Source: Planctomycetaceae bacterium (GTDB lineage: Bacteria > Planctomycetota > Planctomycetia > Pirellulales > PALSA-1355). From it: a stretch of DNA of 64,000 bases. The translations under genes and the position numbers were made by a program. This document shows positions 27,753 to 36,980 of the stretch, one piece after another. Under the pieces are notes generated by a model. The model did not search any database. It was not told the DNA's origin and worked only from the letters and a program-made list of their open reading frames with translations. The DNA lies in the NCBI GenBank assembly GCA_003153375.1, contig PLYM01000103.1, forward strand, positions 184-64,183, in the 5' to 3' direction. Position 1 is the stretch's first letter. Every line of letters begins with the position of its first letter.

Positions 27753-30700
27753 TTAGGGCTTGTTGACTTCCAACACGGAAGGAACGGACTCGGCGGTGAA
27801 ATCCTGCTCACCGTAGGGCGTGGTGCCGGCCACCACCAGTTTGTCGAGCTTGCCGGGCGCGACCGCCGCGGTGGCGGCCAGTTCGACTTCGACCTTGTTC
27901 TGCGCGTCGACCAGCAACACCTGCTCGGGAGCGGTGAGCCCGGCGGGCAGATTCTTCCAGGCCAGCTTGACCAATCGTTTGTGCGGCGGCGCCACGCTCT
28001 TGGCCAACGCGCCCTCGGTCTCCTCGAGCCGCCAGTAAGCCAGCGGGTTGTCCTTCAGAACCACGTCGCGGGCGGGCGTCATCGCCTTGGCGGCATTGAA
28101 GTGGGCCTGAACCTGGGCCGGCGCGAGAGCGGCATCGAAGAAGGCCACTTCGTCCAGCCGGCCTTGGAACGGACCGTAGCCGTCGTTGCGGCTGCCGAGC
28201 ACGATTTGGTTGGCGTTGAAGTTCTTGGGCGCGGCCGTCTGGATCTCAGGATTGGCCACTTCGCCGTCGAGATAAATCTTCAGGTCGTCGCTAGCGCGGA
28301 CCAGGGCCACGTGGTGCCAGGTGTTGATCGGCAGCGTCGTGCGGCCGGCGACCAGCGTTTGGCCGTTGTAGAAGAACAGTCGATCGCGCGGCGAGCTCTC
28401 GATGCCGCCGATGCCCAGGTGGTCGCCGGGCTGTGCATTCGCGGCACTGGCCGTACCGGGGCGGCTGAAGAAATATCCCGAGATGGCCGGCGAGTTGGGC
28501 TGCGACAGATCGCGCGTGTTGTAGATCCAAAGCTCGATCGAGTAATCGCCCAGGCTGGGCGTGGGCAACTGGGCCGTGAGGCGGTCGTTGCCGGGCGCCT
28601 TGTTGACGCCGGAGAAACTGGCGGCCTTGTTATCGGCTTCGAAGCCGGCCAGGGCTGGCGCTCGCGGGCCCTCGGCCCCGCGCGTGACGCCGCTTTGATA
28701 GGTGGCGGCTGCGGCCACGGGCTGCACATCGCCCAGGAAACTCAGCGTGGCCTTTTGTTTGCCTCCGACCGGCAACGGGCCCGCGGCGGCAAAGGCGATG
28801 GCCACCGGCGGGCCTTCGATCGTGACCTGGTCGAGCACGACCTGTTGGGGTTGGTTCTGAAATGTGGCATCGCCGACCACACGGATCGTGTGCTTGCCGG
28901 GCGGAATGGCCTCGGCGCTCGTCAATTCGAGCGCGACCTCGGCTTTGCCCTTCTCGATCGCGGCGGCGGCCGCGGTGACGCCCTTGGGCAATCCCTGCGC
29001 GGTCAGGCTCACTTTGTCGTCAAAGCCATTCGAGCGGGCGAGTTGCACCTTTAGGCTGGCCTTAGCGCTGGGCTGGGTCAGGGCGACCAGCGGCGTCGGG
29101 GCTGTCAGGCTGAAAAACGGTGGGAAGACCGGCGCCACGCCCAGCGCCAACGTGCCGTCGAGCGCGGCGGGCGGAAACGGCAAGCCGCTCAGCCCGGTGC
29201 GCATGGCCACCAGCGTGCTGGCCGTGGTGCGATATTCGACAGCGCCGATCTTGGCCTCGCCGGTGATCTTGACCAGGGTCGTTTGGCCTGCCGCCAGATC
29301 GGGACCGAGCGTTACGGTCAGGGTCGTCTCGGGCTTGCCTTCGGGAATCACGTGATGGCGCAGCTTGCATTCCTTGCCTGCTCCTTCGACGGAGAGGGTG
29401 ATCGGGCCGTTGTAGTCGCGGCGCGCGGCGGTGACTTTGACCACGAACACACCGTTTTGCGGCGCGTCGAGTTTTTCGGCCGCGGCGACGAGCGAAAAGC
29501 CCGGCTGATAGGGTTCGACTTGAATGCGATAGGCTTCATCCGATCCGCCCCGATGGTTCGTGTCTTCGGCCCGCAAGCGGTAGATGCCGTCGGCGGGGAA
29601 GGTGAAGTTCAAGATGCCTTCCTCGGCGCCGGTGTCTTCGGCCTCGGCCAGTTGCGCGCCCTCGGCATTGTAGAGCCGCATGAACAAATCGCTGGGCGAG
29701 CCCAGGCTGCGCGTTTGACCGGTGAAGACAAACCGATCGCCCTTCTTGGCCTCGAATTGATAGTAGTCGCGGTCCCCCTTCGACTCGAAGCGACCCTCGA
29801 TCGCGCCGGGCACTTTCACCGGCGTGCTGGTCTCGGGCGTGTCGTTGGGCTCGATCTCAAGTTGATCGCCGGTATCGGTGGTCAGCAGCGTGACCCACGA
29901 CGAACCTTGTCCGGGCGCATAGCTGGTCGATACGTTGAGCCGATCGCCGGGCACGCTGGCCGGCACGTTGACTGCCATGGGGCCGGGCAGTTCGACGCTC
30001 TTGCCGGCGACTTGCACGCTGGCCGCGGTGCCTTTTTGAGCGGCCAAGGGATAGGTGACCGAGGGGAGCGGGAAATCGCCGATCCGCAATCGATAGCGAT
30101 GGCCGCCGCCACCCTGAAAGCGCACGTCGCGCAGTTCGAGATAGTAGTCGCCGGCCGTGGCAAATTTATAGCTCAAGCGGCTGTCCGCGCCGGTCGAGGG
30201 CTCGTCATCGCTGAAGGCCAGCTCGCGGCCGTCGGCCGACAGCAGGCGGATGACGGGATCCAACGGCGAACCCAACCGCCTGGCGAAGACCTCGAACGAC
30301 AGCCGCTGGCCGGCGGCAACGGTGATCTTGTAGAAATCGCTCGATTCGGCGTCCGCCGCGCCATCGATTGCGATCGGCGGGGCCAACAGTTGCGCCGTCG
30401 GCAGCGTTTTGTTCGTGCCGACTTTGACCGCGGCTGGCAGATCGTCGATCAGCAGCAACCGCAGGTTCGAAATGCCTTTGCCGGTCGAGACCCGCACGCC
30501 CACCACGCCCAGCGAGACGTCGGCCGCGGGAGTCAGCTGGAAGCTGACGCTGGCTGGCTGAGTGCCGTTTTGGTCCACTCCGGGCGTAAGCGTGCCGGCC
30601 AGGGGCACATTGCTCCACAGGCTTGCCGCGCCGGCCAAATTGGCGCCGTGAAACACGACGTCGGTGGCCTTGCCCGGCTGCACGCCGGCGGGCAGCGAGT

Positions 30701-30782
30701 GCGACAGAGTCGGCGGCTGGCAGACGGCCACGCTAGCTGGCAACAGGCCGAAAAGCAGGGCTGCGGCAAACAGTCGTTTCAT
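27753..30782 (-). CDS. Large exported protein with PPC domains and a C-terminal LamG/concanavalin-like domain
   Basis: This 1009-residue protein has a signal peptide (MKRLFAAALLFGLLPASVAVC). The N-terminal half has two pre-peptidase C-terminal-like (PPC) domains, seen in DFYKITVAAGQRLSFEVFAR near 140 and DYYQFEAKKGDRFVFTGQTR near 340. Each is followed by the Y-x-L-R/E-D-x-x-x-x-G-x-x-x-x-Y-R pattern. Ig-like beta segments follow. Residues about 730-930 form a LamG-like jelly roll (YSIELWIYNTRD, TWHHVALVRASDDLKIYLDG, RLDEVAFFDAALAPAQV). Both domain types usually bind carbohydrate or mediate surface contacts; no protease domain is present. I moved the start to the ATG at 30782 before the signal peptide. 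It lies between the DUF1501 gene and the PSD1 gene on the same strand. Confidence 0.85.
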   Translation of the reverse strand: MKRLFAAALLFGLLPASVAVCQPPTLSHSLPAGVQPGKATDVVFHGANLAGAASLWSNVPLAGTLTPGVDQNGTQPASVSFQLTPAADVSLGVVGVRVSTGKGISNLRLLLIDDLPAAVKVGTNKTLPTAQLLAPPIAIDGAADAESSDFYKITVAAGQRLSFEVFARRLGSPLDPVIRLLSADGRELAFSDDEPSTGADSRLSYKFATAGDYYLELRDVRFQGGGGHRYRLRIGDFPLPSVTYPLAAQKGTAASVQVAGKSVELPGPMAVNVPASVPGDRLNVSTSYAPGQGSSWVTLLTTDTGDQLEIEPNDTPETSTPVKVPGAIEGRFESKGDRDYYQFEAKKGDRFVFTGQTRSLGSPSDLFMRLYNAEGAQLAEAEDTGAEEGILNFTFPADGIYRLRAEDTNHRGGSDEAYRIQVEPYQPGFSLVAAAEKLDAPQNGVFVVKVTAARRDYNGPITLSVEGAGKECKLRHHVIPEGKPETTLTVTLGPDLAAGQTTLVKITGEAKIGAVEYRTTASTLVAMRTGLSGLPFPPAALDGTLALGVAPVFPPFFSLTAPTPLVALTQPSAKASLKVQLARSNGFDDKVSLTAQGLPKGVTAAAAAIEKGKAEVALELTSAEAIPPGKHTIRVVGDATFQNQPQQVVLDQVTIEGPPVAIAFAAAGPLPVGGKQKATLSFLGDVQPVAAAATYQSGVTRGAEGPRAPALAGFEADNKAASFSGVNKAPGNDRLTAQLPTPSLGDYSIELWIYNTRDLSQPNSPAISGYFFSRPGTASAANAQPGDHLGIGGIESSPRDRLFFYNGQTLVAGRTTLPINTWHHVALVRASDDLKIYLDGEVANPEIQTAAPKNFNANQIVLGSRNDGYGPFQGRLDEVAFFDAALAPAQVQAHFNAAKAMTPARDVVLKDNPLAYWRLEETEGALAKSVAPPHKRLVKLAWKNLPAGLTAPEQVLLVDAQNKVEVELAATAAVAPGKLDKLVVAGTTPYGEQDFTAESVPSVLEVNKP

Positions 30783-30969
30783 GGCGGGGGGACATTTCTT
30801 GGCAGGGTCGAGCCGACGGCGAGTCGGGAGGGAAGGCAAGCAAATCGTCGGGGGGATCTCGCATCATCCTAACCTGCGTTTATGCGAGACACAACGCTCT
30901 GGAGATTTTTTCTGACAGCAGCTCCTGGCCGCTTAAGCCATTGAACGTCAATCGTTTAGGAACTCGGTC

Positions 30970-32412
30970 TCAGGCCAGAACGTCGCGAATCGGACGACCG
31001 CCTTCGACCAGGGGCACGGGCCGGTTCTGTACGTCGTGGATTCGCAATTCAGGATCGATTCCCAAGCGGTCGAAGATCGTGGCCGCCAGGTCCTCGGGGC
31101 TGGTGGGATGATCGAGTGCATAGGCGGCGTCCTTGTCCGTGGTGCCATAGACCATGCCGCCGCGCACGCCGGCTCCGGCGAGCACCGCGGGGAACAGGGT
31201 GCTCCAGTGGTTGCGACCCCAGTTTCCGCTGGCCTTGGGGGTGCGGCCCATCTCGCCCACGGCCACGACCAGGGTTTCGTCCAACAGGCCACGGTCGTCC
31301 AGGTCAGTCAGCAGGGCCGACAGGGCCTGATCCAAACCGGGGACCAGGTGCTTCCGCACGTCGTCGCTCGACACATGCGAATCCCAGCCATAGCCGTCGG
31401 GCGCGTCCCAGGCCACGGTGACGAACCGCGTGCCGGCTTCGACCAGGCGGCGAGCCAGGAGCGTCGATTGACCGAACAGATGCCGGCCATAGCGGTCGCG
31501 CATCGCGGGCGATTCCTGGCGAATGTCGAGAGCGGCGCGCACTTTTTCGGAAGCGACCAACGACAGGGCCCGCTGGCGAAATTGATCGTAAGCGGCCTCG
31601 CGTCGGCTCGAATCGGCGGCACGTCGTGCATCGTCGAACTGCTCGACCAGCGAGCGGCGCTGCTGCAAGCGATCGAGCGTCAAACCATCGTTGAGCGCCA
31701 GGCCCTGAATGCGGAAGTTCAATTCCTCGTCCGTACACTCGCGGTAGAACGGGTTGTCGGTGTCGCTGCGCTTGCCGATGGCCGTGGCCAGCGGATCGTA
31801 ACCGCGGCCCAGCCAGCCGGCATATTGGCCTGGGCGGTCCAACTTGGTCGAGTAGGTTTGCAGGTGGCCGAGCCGATTAGGCAAGTACACAAAGCCGGGC
31901 ATGTCGCGCGGTGGGTGGGTCGTGTCGCGCGCGTCGAGATAGTCGGCGACCGAACCGTAGGTCGGCCAGTCCTTTTCCGTGGCGTTGAAGCCGCCCCCGA
32001 TCGGCACGCTCCACGGCCGGCCGGTTTGAATGTAGTGGCCGGCCGAGCTGTGGTCGTTATAGGGATGCGTCATCGTGCGGACGACGCAGTACTTGTCCGA
32101 GATGGCCGCCAGGCGCGGCATGTGCTCGCAGATTTTTAACTCGGGCGTGCGCGAACTGATCGGCCGAAAGGGACCGCGGATCGTCGAGGGCGCGTCGGGC
32201 TTGAGATCGAACGTTTCAAGCTGACTGGGGCCGCCGAACAGGAACAGGAAGATCACGCTCTTGGCGCGTGGCGGTTTCGCGCTCGCGGTCGCCTCGGCGG
32301 CGAGCAACTTGGGCAGTGTGAGGCCCAGCAAGCCCGCGCCGCCGGCTTCGAGCACCTGGCGCCGCGTCCAACCACTGCAGACTCGTTGCGATCGGCCAAC
32401 GATCTTCAGCAT
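30970..32412 (-). CDS. DUF1501 protein with Tat-like signal (copy 1)
   Basis: This 480-residue protein of the alkaline-phosphatase-like DUF1501 family is abundant in planctomycetes. The N-terminus GWTRRQVLEAGGAGLLGLTL is a twin-arginine-type signal. The body has VIFLFLFGGPSQLETFDLKP near residues 52-72, RTMTHPYNDHSSAGHY near 112-127, WDAPDGYGWDSHVS near 345-358 and VVAVGEMGRTPKASGNWGRNHW near 380-401. The conserved Asp and His positions are compatible with a metal-dependent sulfatase/phosphatase fold, but activity is unknown. It ends ...PLVEGGRPIRDVLA, as its neighbour does. It is followed by the PPC/LamG gene after 187 nt. Confidence 0.92.
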   Translation of the reverse strand: MLKIVGRSQRVCSGWTRRQVLEAGGAGLLGLTLPKLLAAEATASAKPPRAKSVIFLFLFGGPSQLETFDLKPDAPSTIRGPFRPISSRTPELKICEHMPRLAAISDKYCVVRTMTHPYNDHSSAGHYIQTGRPWSVPIGGGFNATEKDWPTYGSVADYLDARDTTHPPRDMPGFVYLPNRLGHLQTYSTKLDRPGQYAGWLGRGYDPLATAIGKRSDTDNPFYRECTDEELNFRIQGLALNDGLTLDRLQQRRSLVEQFDDARRAADSSRREAAYDQFRQRALSLVASEKVRAALDIRQESPAMRDRYGRHLFGQSTLLARRLVEAGTRFVTVAWDAPDGYGWDSHVSSDDVRKHLVPGLDQALSALLTDLDDRGLLDETLVVAVGEMGRTPKASGNWGRNHWSTLFPAVLAGAGVRGGMVYGTTDKDAAYALDHPTSPEDLAATIFDRLGIDPELRIHDVQNRPVPLVEGGRPIRDVLA

Positions 32413-32514
32413 GACAAGGTTCTCTCAAGGTCGGTCGCCGCACTTGCCGGCAACCCGGGAAGTCGCTTGCGCCGCGCGACGGGTAGGATTCCGCGCGGCC
32501 CGCCTTCAAGTTCT

Positions 32515-34020
32515 TTAGGCCAAGGCCTCGGCAATCACCTGGCCATCGACCAGTGGCAGCGGCCGGCCCAGGGTGTCGTGGATCAGCATGTCGTGGTCGA
32601 TTCCCAGCAGGTGGTACATCGTGGCCAACAAATCCTTCGGACTAATCGGCCGCTCGGCGACGTCGCCGCCGTGTTTGTCCGAAGCCCCGACGATGTGGCC
32701 GCGCTTCGTGCCGCCGCCAGCCACCAGCGTCGAATAAACGCGCGACCAGTGGTCGCGACCGCCGCCCTGGCCGGTGGTGATCTTGGGCGTGCGACCATGT
32801 TCGCTGGTGCAAACCACCAGCGTGTCGTCGAGCAGCCCGCGCTGATCGAGATCCGTGATCAGTCCGTACCAGCCTTGATCGAGGCCGGGGCACAATTCCT
32901 TCCTCATGCGTTCGTAATGATTGTAGTGCGTGTCCCAGCCGCTGCCGGCCAGGCCGTATTCATCCCAGAAGACGCTGACCACGCGGCTGCCGGCTTGCAC
33001 GAGTCGTCTCGCGGCCAGGCACGATTGGCCAAAGAGCGTATGGCCATACAGCTCGCGCACTGACGTTGCTTCCTTGCGCAAATCGAGCGCGTCGCGCAGC
33101 TTGTCCGACCCCAATAGCTCATACGTCATCCGCCGGTAGCGATCCAATTGCCGGCCGCGCGGCGACGCGGCCAGATCGCGACGAGCCTCGTCGACCTGTT
33201 CGACGAGCGACTTGCGGCGATTGAGCCGATCGAAAGTCATGTCGGCTTGCAGGTTCGTGGCCGCCGGCACATAGAAATGGCTGTCGGGACTGAGGCCCAT
33301 GTAGGGATCGTTCTCGTCGAAACGTGCCGCCGCCAAGGTCTTCGGCACGCCCTTGGTCGCCGTACCGACGTAGTCGGTCCACACCGGGTCAAACTCGGAA
33401 CCGAGAAACGTGGCGTAAGGGCCCGAGCGGGGCACCTCGCCCGTGCGGCGGCTGCTGAATTTGAACGGCAGCGCGATGTTGGCGGGCACCGAGCGCGGCG
33501 GCTGGCCCGCACGCTCGCGGGTGGCTTCGACGTAGTCGACGACCGAGCCAAAAAAGGGCCAGTTGCGCGGATCGCGGGGGTTGAGCTCAGCCGGCAAGTC
33601 GAGCGTCGGCACGCCGGTCAATGCGAACGCCACGCCGTGCAAGGGATAAGGATGCGTCATCGACCGCAAGATCGTGGTGCGGTCCATCACCTTGGCAAAC
33701 GTGGGAAACAGTTCGCACACTCGCAAGCCGGGCAGGCTCGACGGAATGGAGCCGAGCTCACCGCGGATCTCGACCGGCGCATCGGGCTTGGGGTCGACCC
33801 ATTCCAACTGGCTGGGCGAACCGTAGAGATGAATCAGGATGATCGATTTGGCGCGGCCAAATGACTTGGGGCGCACGGCGCCTTCGCGAGCGCTGGCGGA
33901 CTGCCAGTCGATCAGGTCGGAGAGCGTCATGCCGGCCAGCCCCAGGCCGCCGATGCGCAGCAGATCGCGACGCGTCATGCCGCCGCACAGCTTCCGAGCC
34001 GATCCGAGGATTCGCAACAT
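32515..34020 (-). CDS. DUF1501 protein with Tat-like signal (copy 2)
   Basis: This 501-residue paralogue of the gene downstream has a twin-arginine-like start, GMTRRDLLRIGGLGLAGMTL. It has IILIHLYGSPSQLEWVDPKP, RSMTHPYPLHGVAFALTG, the WDTHYNHYERMRKELCPG segment and VVCTSEHGRTPKITTGQGGG. Its C-terminal DGQVIAEALA is equivalent to that of copy 1. The two copies are clearly diverged, not a recent duplication: for example SHVSSDDVRKHLVPG in copy 1 against THYNHYERMRKELCPG here. A 102-nt gap separates them, so they are likely co-transcribed. Function is unestablished, and genome pairing with PSCyt2/PSD1 suggests a common pathway in the periplasm. Confidence 0.92.
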   Translation of the reverse strand: MLRILGSARKLCGGMTRRDLLRIGGLGLAGMTLSDLIDWQSASAREGAVRPKSFGRAKSIILIHLYGSPSQLEWVDPKPDAPVEIRGELGSIPSSLPGLRVCELFPTFAKVMDRTTILRSMTHPYPLHGVAFALTGVPTLDLPAELNPRDPRNWPFFGSVVDYVEATRERAGQPPRSVPANIALPFKFSSRRTGEVPRSGPYATFLGSEFDPVWTDYVGTATKGVPKTLAAARFDENDPYMGLSPDSHFYVPAATNLQADMTFDRLNRRKSLVEQVDEARRDLAASPRGRQLDRYRRMTYELLGSDKLRDALDLRKEATSVRELYGHTLFGQSCLAARRLVQAGSRVVSVFWDEYGLAGSGWDTHYNHYERMRKELCPGLDQGWYGLITDLDQRGLLDDTLVVCTSEHGRTPKITTGQGGGRDHWSRVYSTLVAGGGTKRGHIVGASDKHGGDVAERPISPKDLLATMYHLLGIDHDMLIHDTLGRPLPLVDGQVIAEALA

Positions 34021-34154
34021 GGCTCATGCGCTCCGAGCTGCTGGTGCCGCGCGAGGGTTTGCTGAAGGCGCGCACCGGAAGCATCAACCGACGCCAATAT
34101 GTTATCACATTCCCTGGGCACGAACCAGCCGCTGCGGGCGAAAAGTTTGCGGAA

Positions 34155-34186
34155 CGACGATGAGTGTTCCTCGCGGAACATCGTCG
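34155..34186. repeat. Inverted repeat (hairpin) between DUF1501 copy 2 and the PGPGW gene
   Basis: CGACGATG (34155-34162) pairs with CATCGTCG (34179-34186). TTCC (34167-34170) pairs with GGAA (34175-34178) around a TCGC loop, with a 4-nt bulge (AGTG) on the left arm. It lies 17-48 nt downstream of the PGPGW gene stop, as read on the minus strand. There is no T-run, so it may be a processing or stability element and not an intrinsic terminator. Confidence 0.45.
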
Positions 34187-34202
34187 AAGTGCACGGTGGA
34201 TG

Positions 34203-34652
34203 CTAAGCCGCCGTGGGCTGTTCGTCCAACTCCAACGGCGCGTGGCCGGCTTTGGCGCGCATCGTATTGACGAGGTGCGCGATCGTGGGACGCCGCAGGA
34301 TGCGCAACTCAACCGCGCGCTTGCCGGGCATGTCGATCATGGCCAGTCCGATCAACAGCGCCAGCCAGCCCGGGCCGGGGGTCACGAGCATGATGAGGCC
34401 CGCGATGATCAGGGCCGCGCCAATCACATTTTTGCCGATGATCAGTGTCCAGCGCACCAAGGGGTGTGAGCCATGCCAGGCGTCGAACGGCTTGTGCCCG
34501 GCGGCAAAGTGATCGGCCGGGATCCACAGCAAGTAATAGCGCATGGCCACGGCCGTGAGCGCCAACGAGACGATCCACAGCAGCAGCGAGACGCCGGCCC
34601 ACTCGGAGACGAGCAGGCGGTTGTTCTGAATCCAATCGAGAAGTGCGCTCAT
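34203..34652 (-). CDS. PGPGW-family membrane protein
   Basis: This 149-residue protein matches the small PGPGW transmembrane family, whose defining motif VTPGPGWLALLIGLAM is at about residues 89-104. Hydrophobic segments lie at about 20-40 and 72-105, and the motif straddles or breaks the second one. The N-terminus is short and the C-terminal 40 residues are soluble and basic (RRPTIAHLVNTMRAKAG). Members are conserved in actinobacteria, planctomycetes and others, without assigned function. The ATG at 34652 fits. It follows rpiB by 61 nt on the same strand, so a shared transcript is possible. Confidence 0.85.
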   Translation of the reverse strand: MSALLDWIQNNRLLVSEWAGVSLLLWIVSLALTAVAMRYYLLWIPADHFAAGHKPFDAWHGSHPLVRWTLIIGKNVIGAALIIAGLIMLVTPGPGWLALLIGLAMIDMPGKRAVELRILRRPTIAHLVNTMRAKAGHAPLELDEQPTAA

Positions 34653-34713
34653 GACCTGAAATGCGCGGCGAGCGGGGGCCAGATCGGTGACTTCTCTATT
34701 ATACGTCGGCGAA

Positions 34714-35145
34714 TCAGACGGCGTCGATCATTTCGATGCGGCGGACGTGACGGCCGCCCTCGAAAGGCGTCGTGAACCAAAGCTTGACGATTTCGAGCGC
34801 CAGGTCGAGCGGGATCAGCCGTTGTCCCATCGACAGCACGTTGGCGTCGTTGTGCCGCCGCGAAAGCTGGGCCGACTCGAGACTCCAACACAGAGCGCAG
34901 CGCACGCCGTGCACGCGGTTGGCGACGATCGCCTCACCATTGCCCGAGCCGCCCAACACGATGCCGCGTTCGACCTCGCCGGCGGCGACGGCCAGGGCCA
35001 CGGGGCGGATGAAGAGTGGATAGTCGACCGGATCGGTCGAATAGGTTCCCAAGTCGCGGACGTCGTGTCCCAGTTCTTTGAGCAGCTGGATGATGGCGGC
35101 CTTGTACTCAAAGCCGGCGTGATCCGATCCGATGGCAATTTTCAT
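34714..35145 (-). CDS. rpiB: Ribose-5-phosphate isomerase B, Glu-type active site
   Basis: This 143-residue RpiB/LacAB-family enzyme interconverts ribose 5-phosphate and ribulose 5-phosphate in the pentose phosphate pathway. The N-terminus IAIGSDHAGFEYK carries the phosphate/substrate-binding D8 and H9. The catalytic loop is GIVLGGSGNGEAIVANR, with Gly where E. coli RpiB has its catalytic Cys and Glu71 in the position used as base by the mycobacterial enzyme. RCALCWSLESAQLSRRHNDANVL follows, as in that subgroup. Length is normal. It is divergent from the aldehyde dehydrogenase gene. A rarer allose/galactose-6-phosphate specificity cannot be excluded. Confidence 0.93.
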   Translation of the reverse strand: MKIAIGSDHAGFEYKAAIIQLLKELGHDVRDLGTYSTDPVDYPLFIRPVALAVAAGEVERGIVLGGSGNGEAIVANRVHGVRCALCWSLESAQLSRRHNDANVLSMGQRLIPLDLALEIVKLWFTTPFEGGRHVRRIEMIDAV

Positions 35146-35290
35146 GGTCGTGGCTTCTCCTTGGTATCAGCTTACCGCCGGTCGACACGGCATGAAAGCC
35201 GCCCGCGGGGCCTCTTTGCGGAAACGTGTTCGTCGGTCATGATGAGGGCGAAAACTGCCCTCAACCTTGGTCAGGATCGATTTCGATTTC

Positions 35291-36877
35291 ATGAACACCG
35301 AACCCGTCTATGTCGCTGGGCAGTGGCGGCCGTCGCACGCCTCGGGCACGTTTCAAGCCGACAACCCGGCCACCAAGAACCCGCTGGCCGATGTCTATCC
35401 GATCAGTTCCTGGGCCGACGTCGACGAGGCGTTGGACGCCGCCGTCGAGGCGGCCGATGCCTTGCGCAACGTGCCGGGCGAGCAAATCGGATTGTTTCTG
35501 GAACTGTACGCAGCCCTGATCGAAGCGCAGCGCGCGCCGCTGGTCGCGATGGCCCATGCCGAGACTGCGTTGCCCGTGCGGCCGCGATTGGCCGAGGTGG
35601 AACTTCCGCGCACGAGCGGTCAACTGCGCGAAGCGGCGCGTGCCGCGCGGACCGGCAGTTGGCTGTTGCCGACGATCGACACCAAACTGAACATTCGCTC
35701 ATGTCATGCGCCCTTGGGGCCGGTGTGGGTGTTTGGGCCGAATAATTTTCCGTTCGCTTTCAACAGCATCGCGGGGGGTGATTTTGCCGCGGCCATTGCC
35801 ACGGGCAACCCTGTAATCGCCAAGGCCAACACCTCGCACCCGGGCACCACGCGGCTGCTGGCTTTGGCCGCGGCGCAGGCGGCGCACGAAGCCGGTTTGC
35901 CCAAGGGCACGGTGCAACTTCTGTATCGAATCGGCCATGAAGACGGAGCCCGGGCCGTGGCCGATGCCCGGGTGGGCGCGACGGCCTATACGGGCAGCCG
36001 GGCCGCGGGGCTCGTGCTCAAAGCGGCGGCCGATCGGGCGGGGAAGCCGATCTATCTCGAGCTGTCGAGCGTCAATCCGGTCGTGATTCTGCCCGGCGCC
36101 ATCCAAACGCGCGGCGAACAAATTGCCGGCGAGTTCGTCACGAGTTGCCTGATGGGCACCGGTCAGTTCTGCACGAACCCGGGGCTGGTGATTCTGCTGG
36201 AAGGCGCCGAGACCGAGAAATTCGTGGCGGCGGTCGCCGATAAATTTCGTCAGGCGCCGGTCGGCACGTTGTTGTCGAGCGGAGTCGAGCGGACGCTGGC
36301 GGCCAATTTGCGCAAGCTCGTCGCTGGCGGCGCGCAGATTCTGGTTGGCGAAACGCCGGCCGCGGGAGCCGGCTATTCTCACGCGAATACGTTGCTGAGA
36401 GTTGGCGGCGCGAAGTTTCTTGCGGATCCGGAGCGCTTTCAGACCGAGGCTTTTGGAAATGCGTCGCTCGTGGTCACGGCCCGCTCGAACGCCGAGGCGG
36501 CACAGATTATTGACGCGCTCGAGGGCAATCTGACGGGCTGCTTCTATGCCGACGCGGGCGGGAACGACGAGACGCTGTATAGTCAACTGGCGCCGCGCTT
36601 GCGCCGTCGCGTGGGCCGCTTGCTCAACGACAAGATGCCGACCGGCGTGGCGGTCAGTTCGGCGATGAATCATGGCGGACCTTTTCCGGCCACGGGCCAT
36701 CCGGGATTTACGGCCGTCGGCATTCCCGCGGCGCTGCGGCGTTTCACGGCGCTGGAATGTTATGACAATGTGCCGGCCCATCGCCTGCCGGCGGCACTGG
36801 CCAACAAGAATCCGACGGGCACCATGTGGCGTCTGATCGACGGAAATTGGTCGCAGGCCGACGTAACGGCCGCATAG
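35291..36877 (+). CDS. Aldehyde dehydrogenase, alpha-ketoglutarate semialdehyde (2,5-dioxopentanoate) type
   Basis: This 528-residue NAD(P)-dependent aldehyde dehydrogenase is predicted to oxidise 2,5-dioxopentanoate to 2-oxoglutarate, the last step of non-phosphorylating pentose and sugar-acid routes. It has GPVWVFGPNNFPFAFNSIAG near 143-162 and the nucleotide-binding ATGNPVIAKAN. YLELSSVNPV gives the base Glu257, and GTGQFCTNPG gives the catalytic Cys294. The NNFPFAFNS variant and the lack of the usual E-L-G-G-K-x-P (here ELSSVNP) are typical of the KGSADH subgroup. I chose the ATG at 35291 over a TTG eight codons upstream. The gene is divergent from rpiB. Confidence 0.87.
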   Translation: MNTEPVYVAGQWRPSHASGTFQADNPATKNPLADVYPISSWADVDEALDAAVEAADALRNVPGEQIGLFLELYAALIEAQRAPLVAMAHAETALPVRPRLAEVELPRTSGQLREAARAARTGSWLLPTIDTKLNIRSCHAPLGPVWVFGPNNFPFAFNSIAGGDFAAAIATGNPVIAKANTSHPGTTRLLALAAAQAAHEAGLPKGTVQLLYRIGHEDGARAVADARVGATAYTGSRAAGLVLKAAADRAGKPIYLELSSVNPVVILPGAIQTRGEQIAGEFVTSCLMGTGQFCTNPGLVILLEGAETEKFVAAVADKFRQAPVGTLLSSGVERTLAANLRKLVAGGAQILVGETPAAGAGYSHANTLLRVGGAKFLADPERFQTEAFGNASLVVTARSNAEAAQIIDALEGNLTGCFYADAGGNDETLYSQLAPRLRRRVGRLLNDKMPTGVAVSSAMNHGGPFPATGHPGFTAVGIPAALRRFTALECYDNVPAHRLPAALANKNPTGTMWRLIDGNWSQADVTAA

Positions 36878-36980
36878 CTGCAATGCTGGGCCTCGACCCA
36901 CGGTTGCGAGTCGGGGGCCGGCTGCTCATAATCAGCGGTTTGTCCGGCAATGTGCCACCGGTGCGCGTCGAGAGAGCGGT

